Assembly: GCA_963814095.1 (NCBI GenBank)
Contig: CAWFBT010000007.1
Location: 1 to 64,000, forward strand
From: JACVRW01 sp963814095
GTDB lineage: Bacteria; Actinomycetota; Thermoleophilia; Solirubrobacterales; Thermoleophilaceae
Direction of reading: 5' to 3'
DNA: 64,000 bases
The stretch's first letter is position 1; every line of letters begins with the position of its first letter. Under the pieces are notes generated by a model, which worked only from the letters and a program-made list of their open reading frames with translations, was not told where the DNA came from and did not search any database. A program made the translations under genes and the position numbers. Positions 42,302-50,655 of the stretch are shown here, piece after piece.

Positions 42302-43176
42302 GTCGTACGGGTGAGGATGTAGTCGGCGATTCCGGCGAGCCGCTGGGTTGAACCCGAAGCCTCCGCGAGCGCCGCCTGTGCCTTTGCGTGCGATTCCCGG
42401 GCGAGCTCGCGGGCCCGCTCCAGTCCGTAGAAGCTCACGTAGGTGGCCTTCCCATGGCGCTCGTCGGAGCCCTGCGGCTTCCCGATCTCGGCCTCGTCTC
42501 CGGTTACGTCGAGGATGTCGTCGACGATCTGGAACACGACGCCGAGCTCAGCCGCAAAGCGCCGGTAGGGGATTGTGGCAGGTCCATCCATCCCCTCGAG
42601 TGCCAGTACCGAGCCCACCGAAGCTGCAATCAGCGCGCCGGTCTTCAGCTCGTGCAGGTGGCGCAGCTCGACGGCATCGCCGCCCGCGACGTCGAGGTAC
42701 TGCCCTCCGACCATGCCCTCGACCCCTGCGGCGGACACGAGCTCGCGCAGCGCCGCCAGGACGTTCGCCGGCTCGCCGGCCTGCTCGGTCAGCGCCAGGC
42801 GCAGCGCCTCAGCGAACAGACCGTCGCCGGCCAGGATCGCGACATCCTCGCCGAAGGCGACGTGACAGGTCGGCTTGCCGCGGCGCAGCGCGTCGTCGTC
42901 CATCGCCGGCAGGTCGTCGTGGATGAGCGAATAGGTGTGGATCATCTCGATGGCGCCGGCGAGCGGCAGCACCTCGCCCGAATCGCGCCCGAGCGCCTCG
43001 GCCGTCGCGAGCGCGAGCACCGGCCGGATCCGCTTGCCGCCGGCGAGCAGCGAGTAGCGCATTGCCTCCTCGAGCCGAGCCGTGCCGGGTTCGTGTGCAA
43101 AGCGCAGGCCGTCGAGGTAGCCGTCCACCCGGTGCTGGAGGTCAAGCGGGTAGGCCGGCGCCCCGACGGAGCTCAA
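42298..43176 (-). CDS. ispA: Polyprenyl (farnesyl/geranylgeranyl) diphosphate synthase
   Basis: A 292-residue trans-prenyltransferase. The first aspartate-rich motif is in SLIHDDLPAMDDDALRRGK (FARM, with the bacterial two-residue insertion), and the second is VFQIVDDILDVTGD (SARM). GGKRIRPVLALATAEALG is also diagnostic. It condenses IPP with allylic diphosphates. Product length depends on residues before the FARM and cannot be fixed here. Overlaps at both ends (ATGA) place it tightly in the operon. Confidence 0.92.
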   Translation of the reverse strand: MSSVGAPAYPLDLQHRVDGYLDGLRFAHEPGTARLEEAMRYSLLAGGKRIRPVLALATAEALGRDSGEVLPLAGAIEMIHTYSLIHDDLPAMDDDALRRGKPTCHVAFGEDVAILAGDGLFAEALRLALTEQAGEPANVLAALRELVSAAGVEGMVGGQYLDVAGGDAVELRHLHELKTGALIAASVGSVLALEGMDGPATIPYRRFAAELGVVFQIVDDILDVTGDEAEIGKPQGSDERHGKATYVSFYGLERARELARESHAKAQAALAEASGSTQRLAGIADYILTRTT

Positions 43177-43373
43177 AGAAGGCGCTCCTGGCCCTCCGCC
43201 TCGCCGGCGACGCGCGCGCGCGTGTCGATCTCGGCTCCCAGCCTGCCGGCGAGCTCGGCACAGCGCTCGACGAGAGCGGCTGCCTCGTCCTGCTCGAGCG
43301 AGCCCGCGCGCAGCCGGTCCGCCACGGCCTCGAGCTCCTCGACGAGCGCGCTGACCGAGTCGAGCTCTGCCAT
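43173..43373 (-). CDS. xseB: Exodeoxyribonuclease VII small subunit-like protein
   Basis: A 66-residue helical protein (VSALVEELEAVADRLRAGSL, then ALVERCAELAGRLGAEIDT) with the two-helix pattern of XseB. Its position between nusB and ispA is the usual place for xseB in actinobacteria and proteobacteria. The large subunit xseA is not in the window, which is unusual but not unique. It overlaps both neighbours by 1-4 bases. Confidence 0.75.
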   Translation of the reverse strand: MAELDSVSALVEELEAVADRLRAGSLEQDEAAALVERCAELAGRLGAEIDTRARVAGEAEGQERLL

Positions 43374-43756
43374 CAGCTCGCCGCCTCCTGGCGGGCGACC
43401 GTGCCGAGGATCCCGTTCACGAACGCCGGCGCCTCGACCGAGCAGAGTTCCTTCGCCGCCTCGACCGCCTCGTCGATCGCGACCTCGGTCGGCACGTCCG
43501 GGCGGCTGCGCAGCTCGTGCAGCGCCACGCGCAGGATGTTCCTCTCGACGGGCGCGATCCGCTCGAGCGTCCAGCCCGACGCGTGGGTCGCGATCAGCTC
43601 GTCGAGCTCGGGCTGGTCGGCGAGCACGCCCTCGACGAGCTCACGGGTGAACGGTGTGGCGCCGCGATCGAGCAGGCCGAGCGCCGGCCTGCCGGTCACG
43701 TCCCCCTGGTAGAGCGCCACGACCGCGGCCCTGCGCTGATCGCTGCGGCGGGCCAC
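43373..43756 (-). CDS. nusB: Transcription antitermination factor NusB
   Basis: A 127-residue all-helical protein. RRAAVVALYQGDVTG at the N-terminus, ASGWTLERIAPVERNILRVA in the middle, and TEVAIDEAVEAAKELCSVEA with FVNGILGTVAR at the end are standard. It binds boxA RNA with NusE for rRNA antitermination. It follows efp with a one-base gap. Confidence 0.93.
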   Translation of the reverse strand: MARRSDQRRAAVVALYQGDVTGRPALGLLDRGATPFTRELVEGVLADQPELDELIATHASGWTLERIAPVERNILRVALHELRSRPDVPTEVAIDEAVEAAKELCSVEAPAFVNGILGTVARQEAAS

Positions 43757-43757
43757 G

Positions 43758-44318
43758 CTATGCGCGCGAGACGTACTCGCCCGAGCGGGTGTCCACCCGG
43801 ACTCGGTCGCCGACGTTCACGAACAGCGGGACCCGGACGACGACCCCGGACTCGAGCGTGGCCGGCTTGTCGCCGCCGCCTGAGGCCGTGTCGCCTCGCA
43901 GGCCTGGGTCGGTCTCGGCGACCGCCAGCTCGACCGCGCTCGGCACCTGGACGTCGGAGGGGGCCTCATCGACGTAGAGCACGTCGACCTCCTCGTTCGG
44001 CATCACCCACTGGAGCGACTCCTTGACGGACTCCTCCGGGACGGCCATCTGCTCGTAGCTCTGGACGTCCATGAAGTGGGCGTCGGTGCCGTCCGAGTAC
44101 AGGAAGGTCATCTTGCGCGACTCGGTGCGGACCGGCCGGAACTTCTCGCCGGCGCGAAAGGTCCTGTCGATGACCGCGCCGTCGTCGACGCGCTTCAGCT
44201 TCGTCCGCACGAACGCAGCGCCCTTGCCGGGCTTCACGTGCTGGAACTCGACGATGCGAAAGACCTTGCCGTCGAGCTCGACGTGCATGCCGTTCTTGAA
44301 CTGGTTGGTGCTGACCAC
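43758..44318 (-). CDS. efp: Elongation factor P
   Basis: A 186-residue three-beta-barrel protein that rescues ribosomes stalled at polyproline. The loop tip is HVKPGKGAAF with K32 at the position modified in other bacteria; no EpmA or equivalent is in the window. The C-terminal signature GDRVRVDTRSGEYVSR is intact. The start is GTG 44318, with TAATCT eight bases upstream and no Shine-Dalgarno, so even this highly expressed gene looks leaderless. Confidence 0.96.
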   Translation of the reverse strand: MVSTNQFKNGMHVELDGKVFRIVEFQHVKPGKGAAFVRTKLKRVDDGAVIDRTFRAGEKFRPVRTESRKMTFLYSDGTDAHFMDVQSYEQMAVPEESVKESLQWVMPNEEVDVLYVDEAPSDVQVPSAVELAVAETDPGLRGDTASGGGDKPATLESGVVVRVPLFVNVGDRVRVDTRSGEYVSRA

Positions 44319-44326
44319 GGCGACAG

Positions 44327-44332
44327 AGATTA
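44327..44332 (-). promoter_or_regulatory. Leaderless-type -10 box of efp
   Basis: TAATCT on the minus strand, eight bases before GTG 44318. It would start the efp-nusB-xseB-ispA-dxs transcript. Confidence 0.55.
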
Positions 44333-44374
44333 GTCGCGGGCCGCAGGTGATCGAGGGATGCCCTGCGCATGCGG

Positions 44375-45193
44375 CTACGCCGGCTTCTGCGCCGAGCCCA
44401 GCTTGACCGAGCAGGGGATGTCCCAGCCGTCCCCGGTCCGGTAGGGCTCGAGCAGCTCGTCGTAGCGCCGGCGGATCTCCGCCTGGAGCTCCGGCGGCTG
44501 GCTCGTGACCATGACCATCGTGCGGACGGTGCCGCCCAGCACATCCGCCCAGAACGCGTCGAGGTCGCCGACGTGGTGGGTGAAGGCGATCTGCTCGATG
44601 ATCGGTTCCTCGAGCCCGGCGCCCAGCAGGAGCTGCGCGAACTCGCGGTCGAGCGAGTACTGGAAGATCGACGGGGCGGCGGGCAGGTCGTCGGGCATCT
44701 TCGCGCCCGCGGCGCTGACCGCTTCCATCATGGCGCCCACGAAGCGCGTGCGCTTCGGTGCGTCCCAGGTGGTGAGCGCCACGCGGCCACCGGGCCGCGT
44801 GACTCGGGCGAACTCGCGCACCGCCGCCGGCAGGTCCGAGAGGTGGGGCATCAGGAAGGCCCCGACGACCACGTCGAAGGCCTCGTCCTCGAAGTCGAGC
44901 GCGGTGGCGTCGCCCTCGCGGAACTCGAGGTCGGGATGCAGGCGCCGTGCGAGCTCGAGCATCTCAGGCGCGAAGTCCAGGCCGATCGGCTGCGCGCCGC
45001 GCTCGGCGGCCCGCGCAGCGGCGTAGCCGGGGCCCGTGGCGAGGTCGAGCATCCGCGTGCCCTGCGCGACCCCGGCGGCGTCGAGCAGGGGGTCGACGGC
45101 GCGGGTCGTGATCGTGCTGATGCCGTGGTGGTAGGGCTCGGCACGACCCTCGTTCCAGCGCTCCCTCTCGAACTCGTCGAACGGATCGCCCAT
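44375..45193 (-). CDS. Class I SAM-dependent methyltransferase
   Basis: A 272-residue Methyltransf_11-type protein. Motif I is MLDLATGPGYAAARAAERGA, the SAM ribose acid lies in IGLDFAPEMLELARR, and motif post-I/II reads FDVVVGAFLMPHLSDLPAAV. The C-terminal part has HHVGDLDAFWADVLGGTVRT. It resembles ubiquinone/menaquinone-type small-molecule methyltransferases, but the substrate is not readable. It is 20 bp downstream of the MBL hydrolase gene and probably cotranscribed. Confidence 0.88.
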   Translation of the reverse strand: MGDPFDEFERERWNEGRAEPYHHGISTITTRAVDPLLDAAGVAQGTRMLDLATGPGYAAARAAERGAQPIGLDFAPEMLELARRLHPDLEFREGDATALDFEDEAFDVVVGAFLMPHLSDLPAAVREFARVTRPGGRVALTTWDAPKRTRFVGAMMEAVSAAGAKMPDDLPAAPSIFQYSLDREFAQLLLGAGLEEPIIEQIAFTHHVGDLDAFWADVLGGTVRTMVMVTSQPPELQAEIRRRYDELLEPYRTGDGWDIPCSVKLGSAQKPA

Positions 45194-45213
45194 CGTCACG
45201 ACCGTTTGTTGTA

Positions 45214-45918
45214 TCAGCCGACGTCGGGCGGCAGGCGACCCTCGTCGCGGAGCTTCTCGAGATGCGCTGCGAGCGTCAGCGCCGCCGCGGGACGGAGTTC
45301 CGCCGGCGCGTCCGACCACACCGTGTCGAGCAGCTCGTCGCGGTTCCGGAGGCCGGCGTCGATCGCCTCGAGCAGGCGCCGCTCGCGGTCGAGGCGATGC
45401 GCCATGTACTCGCCGAGTTTCGCCTGCGGGTCCCACACGTAAGGGCCGTGACCGGGGCAGAGCACCTCGAGGTCGAGCTCCATGAGGCGCCGCAGGGAGC
45501 CGAGGTAGGCGGACAGGGAGCCCTCGCCGGGAGGGATGAAGACGCTTCCCATGCCGAGCACGGTGTCGCCCGTGAAGCATGCGCGCCCGGCGAGCAGGCA
45601 GACGCTGTCGGCGGAATGGCCCGGGGTCGCCACGGCTTGGAACGGGCCGACCTCCTCCCCGTCGGCCGGCAGCGTCACCGGCACCCCGAACTCCTCGGCG
45701 CTCTCCGAGTGATCGGCGTGCGAGTGGGTCAGCACCACACCCTCGACGTGGCCGCCGGAGGCCTCGCGAATCGCCTCCAAATGGACGGGTTCCGAGGGGC
45801 CCGGATCGACGATCCAGCCCCCGACCAGGTAGCTGTTGGTGCCGTCGAGCGTCATCGGTGACGCGTTGCCCGCGCGTACCCGGACGACCCCCTGCGGTTC
45901 GCGTTCAGCGGCATGCAT
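45214..45918 (-). CDS. Metallo-beta-lactamase-fold hydrolase
   Basis: A 234-residue MBL-fold protein with the HxHxDH motif in VVLTHSHADHSES, the second histidine in AVATPGHSADSVCLLAG, the aspartate in ACFTGDTVLG and the last histidine in CPGHGPYV. The C-terminal helical extension (MAHRLDRERRLLEAIDAGL) is that of the LACTB2/glyoxalase-II-like branch. Start ATG 45918. It is divergent from the SpoIIE-type phosphatase gene. Confidence 0.9.
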   Translation of the reverse strand: MHAAEREPQGVVRVRAGNASPMTLDGTNSYLVGGWIVDPGPSEPVHLEAIREASGGHVEGVVLTHSHADHSESAEEFGVPVTLPADGEEVGPFQAVATPGHSADSVCLLAGRACFTGDTVLGMGSVFIPPGEGSLSAYLGSLRRLMELDLEVLCPGHGPYVWDPQAKLGEYMAHRLDRERRLLEAIDAGLRNRDELLDTVWSDAPAELRPAAALTLAAHLEKLRDEGRLPPDVG

Positions 45919-45938
45919 GCGCTCGGGTTGTACCGGAG

Positions 45939-45944
45939 TATGCT
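45939..45944 (+). promoter_or_regulatory. Leaderless-type -10 box of the SpoIIE-type phosphatase gene
   Basis: TATGCT eight bases before TTG 45953, which is in frame with ATG 45971. The spacing matches other leaderless genes here and argues for the TTG start. Confidence 0.5.
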
Positions 45945-45952
45945 CGCGCCAG

Positions 45953-47977
45953 TTGGGCTCGCGTTTACAAATGGAGGGGCTGGACCCTGACCGGGTGACC
46001 GTCGGGATCGCGCTTGCGGCGCTGCTTGTAGTGACCGTCGTGGCGATCCCGCTGGACAGTCCGGGGCCCGTGCTCGTGCTGCTCGCGGCGGGGCCGCTGA
46101 TCGCGGCGATCAGGTCGGGCGTCGTCGTGACCGCGATCGTCGCGCTGCTCGCCCTGGCGCTGGCGATCGCGCTCGGGGCGGCCGCCGAGCCGGAGCATCT
46201 GACCGCCGCGCTGGCGGTGGCTGCCGGAGGCGCGCTCGCGGTCGTGGCTGCACAGCTGCGCGCCGGACGGGAGTCGCCGGCGGGCGGCCACGAGCAGGCC
46301 CGGCCGCGCACGAACGGCGACGGCGCTGCGACCCGCGACCAGCTGGAGGCGATGCTCCGCGGGGTGGCCGACGCGGTGACCGCGCAGGCGCCGGACGGCC
46401 GCCTGATCTACGCGAACGAAGCGGCAGTGCGGACGCTCGGTTTCGACTCGCCCGAAGCACTGCAGGCGGCGCCGTCCACCCAGGTGCTCGGCCGCTTCGA
46501 GATCTTCGACGAGGCGGGCGAGCCCTTCCCGCTCGCCGATCTGCCCGGCAGGCGCGCCCTCGCCGGCGAGGAGGCGCCCGAGGCCATCGTCCGCTTCCGC
46601 GTGCGCGCGACGGGAGAGGAGCAGTGGGCGGCGATCAAGGCCAACCCGATCCGGGACGGCGGGGGCCAGGTGAGCATGGCCATCAACGTGATCGAGGACA
46701 TCACGGCCCACAAGCGCTCGGAGCGCGCGCAGCGCTTCCTGTCTCGGAGCAGCCAGGTGCTGAGCGGCTGGCTCGACTCCGACGAGCTGCTGACCAGGGT
46801 GGCGCGGCTCGCGATCCCGGAGATGGCCGACTGGTGCGCCGTCGACCTGCTGAAGGCCGACGGGCGGCTCGAGCGGGTGGCGCTCACACACGCCGACCCC
46901 GCGCTGCACGATCAAGCGCACGAGCTGAGCCGGCGCTATCCGCCGGCGGCGGGCACGCCCGGCGGGGCCCACGAGGTGATACGCAGCGGCGAGCCGTCGC
47001 TCTTCACCGAGGTCGACGACGAGCTGTTGCACGACGTCACCCGCTCGGAGGAGCACTACCGGCTGTTGCGCGCGCTCGGTGTGCGCTCGGCGATCGTCGT
47101 GCCGATGGCGACCCGCAACCGCACGCTCGGCGCGCTCACGTTCGCCACCGGCCCGTCGGGCCGCCGTTACGACGAGTACGACGTCGAGGTCGCGCACGAG
47201 CTGGCCCGGCGCTGCGCGACGGCGCTCGACAACAACCGCCTCTACAGCGAGCGCTCCTACATAGCGCGCACCCTGCAGGAGGGCCTGCTGCCCCTGGACC
47301 TTGCCGAGATCCCGGGTATCGAGGCGGCGGTCCGCTTCCGTCACACCGGCGACGGCGGCGAGGTCGGTGGCGACTTCTACGACCTGTTCGAGACCGGCAG
47401 CCGGGGCTGGACCGTCGTCATCGGAGACGTCTGCGGCAAGGGCCCGGAGGCGGCCGCCGTGACCGCCCTCGCCCGCTACACGCTGCGCACCGCCGCCCTC
47501 CGCCACCGGCTCCCGAGCCGAAGCCTGTCGATCCTGAACGAGGCGCTGCGGCGCCAGCGCAGCGACCGCCGCTTCTGCACGGTCGGCTACGCCTACCTCG
47601 AGAAGCTCGACGGCGGCGCGCGCGTCGGGTTCGCATCCGGCGGGCATCCGCTGCCGCTCCTGCTTCGCTCCGACGGCTCGGTAGAGCCGGTTGGGGTGCC
47701 CGGCACGCTGCTCGGCGTCGTGCCTGACCCGGTTCTCGAGGACCGCTCGCTGATCTTGTCGAGAGGCGACGCGCTCGTCTTCTTCACGGACGGCGTGATC
47801 GAGCCGCGCGGCAGCGGCGAGGTCCTCGACGAGGCGCGGCTCGCCGAGCTGGTCGCGCGCTGCGCCGGCCGCGAGGCCGATGCGATTGCAGCGACGATCG
47901 AGGATGCGGCGGTCAGATCGCACGAGGGCCGCCCGCGCGACGACATCGCCGTGCTCGTACTCCGAGTGGCGCCCTAG
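45953..47977 (+). CDS. PAS-GAF SpoIIE/RsbU-type PP2C phosphatase, membrane-bound
   Basis: Two or more N-terminal membrane helices (about residues 18-90) are followed by a PAS domain (about 125-255), a GAF domain (260-430) and a PP2C SpoIIE domain (440-670). Metal-site motifs are EVGGDFYDLFE, VVIGDVCGKGPEAAAV, LVFFTDGVIE and RPRDDIAVLVL. The linker YIARTLQEGLLPLDLAEIPG is the usual regulatory helix. It should dephosphorylate an anti-anti-sigma (STAS) protein in partner switching. The RsbW-like kinase follows 170 bp later. The start is TTG 45953 (leaderless box) or ATG 45971. Confidence 0.9.
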   Translation: MGSRLQMEGLDPDRVTVGIALAALLVVTVVAIPLDSPGPVLVLLAAGPLIAAIRSGVVVTAIVALLALALAIALGAAAEPEHLTAALAVAAGGALAVVAAQLRAGRESPAGGHEQARPRTNGDGAATRDQLEAMLRGVADAVTAQAPDGRLIYANEAAVRTLGFDSPEALQAAPSTQVLGRFEIFDEAGEPFPLADLPGRRALAGEEAPEAIVRFRVRATGEEQWAAIKANPIRDGGGQVSMAINVIEDITAHKRSERAQRFLSRSSQVLSGWLDSDELLTRVARLAIPEMADWCAVDLLKADGRLERVALTHADPALHDQAHELSRRYPPAAGTPGGAHEVIRSGEPSLFTEVDDELLHDVTRSEEHYRLLRALGVRSAIVVPMATRNRTLGALTFATGPSGRRYDEYDVEVAHELARRCATALDNNRLYSERSYIARTLQEGLLPLDLAEIPGIEAAVRFRHTGDGGEVGGDFYDLFETGSRGWTVVIGDVCGKGPEAAAVTALARYTLRTAALRHRLPSRSLSILNEALRRQRSDRRFCTVGYAYLEKLDGGARVGFASGGHPLPLLLRSDGSVEPVGVPGTLLGVVPDPVLEDRSLILSRGDALVFFTDGVIEPRGSGEVLDEARLAELVARCAGREADAIAATIEDAAVRSHEGRPRDDIAVLVLRVAP

Positions 47978-48009
47978 ACCCCGCGGCGGGTGCTCGCTTG
48001 CAGTACCAA

Positions 48010-48035
48010 GGTTGCGCGATCGGACCAGATGGGTA
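48010..48035 (+). promoter_or_regulatory. SigB/SigF-type promoter before the RsbW-like gene
   Basis: GGTTG (48010-48014), 16 bases, GGGTA (48031-48035), close to the GGTTT-N15/16-GGGTA consensus of actinobacterial SigB/SigF. It lies in the 170-bp gap between phosphatase and kinase, about 110 bases before the kinase start, which would give autoregulation of a partner-switching module. Confidence 0.6.
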
Positions 48036-48146
48036 GAACCACACTCGTCGTCTCAATCAGCGAAGGACACCCCCCTCATCGCTTCCCATCCCGGCAGCGC
48101 CTCAACGACCGGCCCAGCGCGAAAACGCCTGCGGCCCGGCGAGGGT

Positions 48147-48548
48147 GTGTCCCCATCCACGCAACCGGACCTGGACGACGAGCTGAGCATGCAGATCGCA
48201 GGCGGACCTGAAGCAGCGGCTCACGCGCGCCGGGCGATCACGGGCCTGCGTGGCGACCTCGACCCGTCGCTGCTCGACACGCTGAGACTGCTCGTGACCG
48301 AGCTCGTTGCGAACAGCGTCCGGCACGCCCGGGCCGATGCCGTGACACTGCGGGTCGAGGTGGGCCCGGACGCCGTGCGCACCGAGGTCACGGACCCCGG
48401 CCCGGGCTTCGACCCCGCCCAGACCGGCTCGCCGCGCGAGGACCACAGCGGCTGGGGGCTGTTCCTCGTCGAGCGACTCGCTGAGCGCTGGGGCGTCGCG
48501 CGAGCCGGCAGCGTCACGCGCGTCTGGTTCGAGCTGCCGCGCGCCTGA
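48147..48548 (+). CDS. RsbW-like anti-sigma factor kinase (HATPase_c_2)
   Basis: A 133-residue serine kinase of the GHKL fold with the N box LLVTELVANSVRHARADA, G1 box VTDPGPGFDPA and G2 region GWGLFLVERLAERWG. Start GTG 48147 follows GCGAGGG; an internal ATG 48189 is possible. Kinases of this type hold a SigB/SigF-like sigma factor and phosphorylate a STAS antagonist. Neither a sigma factor nor a STAS gene is adjacent, so the partners are elsewhere. Confidence 0.88.
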   Translation: MSPSTQPDLDDELSMQIAGGPEAAAHARRAITGLRGDLDPSLLDTLRLLVTELVANSVRHARADAVTLRVEVGPDAVRTEVTDPGPGFDPAQTGSPREDHSGWGLFLVERLAERWGVARAGSVTRVWFELPRA

Positions 48549-48560
48549 GCCGCCGCCGGG

Positions 48561-49472
48561 CTACAGCGTGAGCTGCTCCTCGCCTGGAGGTACCTGTCCG
48601 AGCAGCGCCCGCATGCGCTGAGCCGCGGTCGGGGCGTCGTCGCCGCGGTTGTTGTTGAAGGCCACGTGCACCTCGCCGGCCTGCTCGGCCATCTGCAGGA
48701 CGCGCTGCTCGACATCCTCCAGCTCATCGTCGGTGTAGCGCCAGCCGAAGCGCTCCGCAACGGAGCGGCCGGTGAGGTATCCGTCGGTGTTGCGGCCGTG
48801 GAGGCGCAGGTAGGCGAGATCGTCGCGCGTGACTGCGTCCAGATCCGACGGCATGATCGGAATCTGGTCGCCGGGTGGGGCGTCGACGCAGACGAACGCG
48901 ACGCCGCGGTCGGAGAACCAGCCGAGCGTCTCGTCGCGGCGCTTGTCCCGCACCCAGCCGCGGTGGCGGAGCTCGATCGCGAGCCGGTGCTGCGCGAAGG
49001 CCTCGACCAGGCTGTCGAGCTCGTCGAGCCGGTGCCGGCCCGGGCCGAACGCGGGCGTGAGCTGCAGCAGGTAGGCGCCGAGCTTGCCGGCCTCGGCGAG
49101 CGGGGCGGTCTCCTCCACGACGCGGCCGGCCAGCGCAAGCTCGAGCTCGGGCGTGAGCCGGACGCGTCCGCGGCCGTCCGCCTCGACCCCCTCGCGCATG
49201 TCGGGCGGGAGCGAGTCGACCGGCGCCGCGTGGCGCGACAGCGCCCGGTGCACCTTGACGTCGAAGATGAACTCGTCCGGCGTCGCCTTGACCCAGCCGT
49301 GCACGGTGTTGCGATCCGGGATCGCGTAGAAGCTCGAATTGAGCTCGACTGTCTCGAAGCGCTGCGAGTACCAGGGCAGGCGCTCGCCGGCGGTCATCCG
49401 CGGCGGGTACCACTCCTTGACGAAGCCGGGATCGGCCCAGCTCGACGTGCCGACGAGGATCCTGCCTGCCAT
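48561..49472 (-). CDS. DUF72 TIM-barrel protein
   Basis: A 303-residue DUF72 protein: ILVGTSSWADPGFVKEWYPP, FETVELNSSFYAIPDRNTV, FIFDVKVHRALSRHA, LIELRHRGW-type strand (LAIELRHRGWVRDKRRDE), YLRLHGRNTDGYLTG and VHVAFNNNRGDDAP are all family hallmarks. DUF72 proteins are widespread, and no reaction is established. ATG 49472 is used; ATG 49481 is three residues earlier. It is divergent from the M48 gene. Confidence 0.88.
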   Translation of the reverse strand: MAGRILVGTSSWADPGFVKEWYPPRMTAGERLPWYSQRFETVELNSSFYAIPDRNTVHGWVKATPDEFIFDVKVHRALSRHAAPVDSLPPDMREGVEADGRGRVRLTPELELALAGRVVEETAPLAEAGKLGAYLLQLTPAFGPGRHRLDELDSLVEAFAQHRLAIELRHRGWVRDKRRDETLGWFSDRGVAFVCVDAPPGDQIPIMPSDLDAVTRDDLAYLRLHGRNTDGYLTGRSVAERFGWRYTDDELEDVEQRVLQMAEQAGEVHVAFNNNRGDDAPTAAQRMRALLGQVPPGEEQLTL

Positions 49473-49496
49473 CGCCCACATCCTGACGGGTCGATC

Positions 49497-49502
49497 TACG
49501 CT
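49497..49502 (+). promoter_or_regulatory. Leaderless-type -10 box of the M48 protease gene
   Basis: TACGCT eight bases before GTG 49511, with no Shine-Dalgarno. Confidence 0.5.
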
Positions 49503-49510
49503 TAGGCCTC

Positions 49511-50569
49511 GTGTCCGAGCAGATCGAAGCGGCCTGGAAGCTCGAGCGGATCTCGCCGCGGGCGTACCAGCACCCGGCGGACCGGGCGGCCGGCGCCGCG
49601 CTCGCCAAGGTGCCCTACCTCGACCAGGTGGTGCGCCGGCTGGTGGCGCTCGGTTACGAGCGGGCCCTGCGCGCGGCGTCGCTCGGGTCCGCGGTGCGGC
49701 TCGGCGAGCGGCAGCTGCCACGCATCTGGGTCCTCCACCGCCAGGTGTTCAACGCGCTCGACATGGACGAGGTGCCGGACCTCTACCTCACTCAGTTCCC
49801 GTTGGCGAACGCCGCCGCGATCGGGACCGACAAGCCGATCGTCGTGCTCAACTCGGAGCTCGTTCGCATCCTCGACGACGATGGCCGCCGCGTGGTACTC
49901 GCTCACGAGGCCGCGCACGTGCACTCCGACCACGTCCTCTACCAGACGGCGCTGCTGATCCTGCTGCAACTCGGGTCGTCGGCGCGGCTGCCGGTGCTGG
50001 CCGGCCTGCCGCTGCTCGCCATCCAGCTCGCGCTGCTCGAGTGGTGGCGCGCGGCCGAGCTGTCCTGCGACCGCGCGGCGGCGCTCGTGACGCACGACCC
50101 GCAGGCGGTCTGCCGATCGCTCATGACGATCGCCGCCGGCGAGGAGGTCGAGAACCTGAACCTCGACGCGTTCATCGCTCAGGGGATGGAGTACAGCGAG
50201 GGGGGCGGCGGGCTCGAGCGTATGACGAAGCTGATGCAGGACATGCGCCTGACCCACCCGATGCCGGTGCGCCGGGTGAAGATGCTGCTCGACTGGGTGC
50301 GCGAGGGCGACTACGACCGCATGGCCCGCGGCGACTACATGCGCATCGGCGAGGAGCCGACGGCCAGCGAGGAGGCAGGTGAGGCCAGCGCCTTCTACGG
50401 CGAGCGCATCGGCAACGCGTTCGCCCAGGCGGGCTCGTCGGTCGCGGACGTGGGGCAGCAGCTCGGCGACTGGCTGAAGCGGACCCGCGACGCCCGTGGC
50501 GGTGACGACGACGGCGGCGCCGACGGAGGCACCGACCCCAAGGCGAGCAACTTCGGCGGCACCGACTAG
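49511..50569 (+). CDS. M48-family zinc metalloprotease
   Basis: A 352-residue protein with the HExxH motif as HEAAH (H132, E133, H136) and the third ligand glutamate in RAAELSCDRAAALV. A hydrophobic segment at about 145-178 sits between them, as in HtpX-like proteases. The C-terminus is a polar Gly/Asp tail. It probably degrades membrane or misfolded proteins. It is followed by 86 bp with no gene before the dnaE2 stop. Confidence 0.88.
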   Translation: MSEQIEAAWKLERISPRAYQHPADRAAGAALAKVPYLDQVVRRLVALGYERALRAASLGSAVRLGERQLPRIWVLHRQVFNALDMDEVPDLYLTQFPLANAAAIGTDKPIVVLNSELVRILDDDGRRVVLAHEAAHVHSDHVLYQTALLILLQLGSSARLPVLAGLPLLAIQLALLEWWRAAELSCDRAAALVTHDPQAVCRSLMTIAAGEEVENLNLDAFIAQGMEYSEGGGGLERMTKLMQDMRLTHPMPVRRVKMLLDWVREGDYDRMARGDYMRIGEEPTASEEAGEASAFYGERIGNAFAQAGSSVADVGQQLGDWLKRTRDARGGDDDGGADGGTDPKASNFGGTD

Positions 50570-50655
50570 CGGCGACGACCGCAGCGGGCGGCTCACGGCG
50601 CCCGGCCGATGCGCCCTGGGTTGACGGCGCGTATCGCCTTCGATGCAACGCCGGC

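Noticed and set aside
45965..47923. 652-residue open frame opposite the SpoIIE-type phosphatase
   Set aside because: Antisense shadow; the plus-strand protein has full PAS, GAF and PP2C domains.
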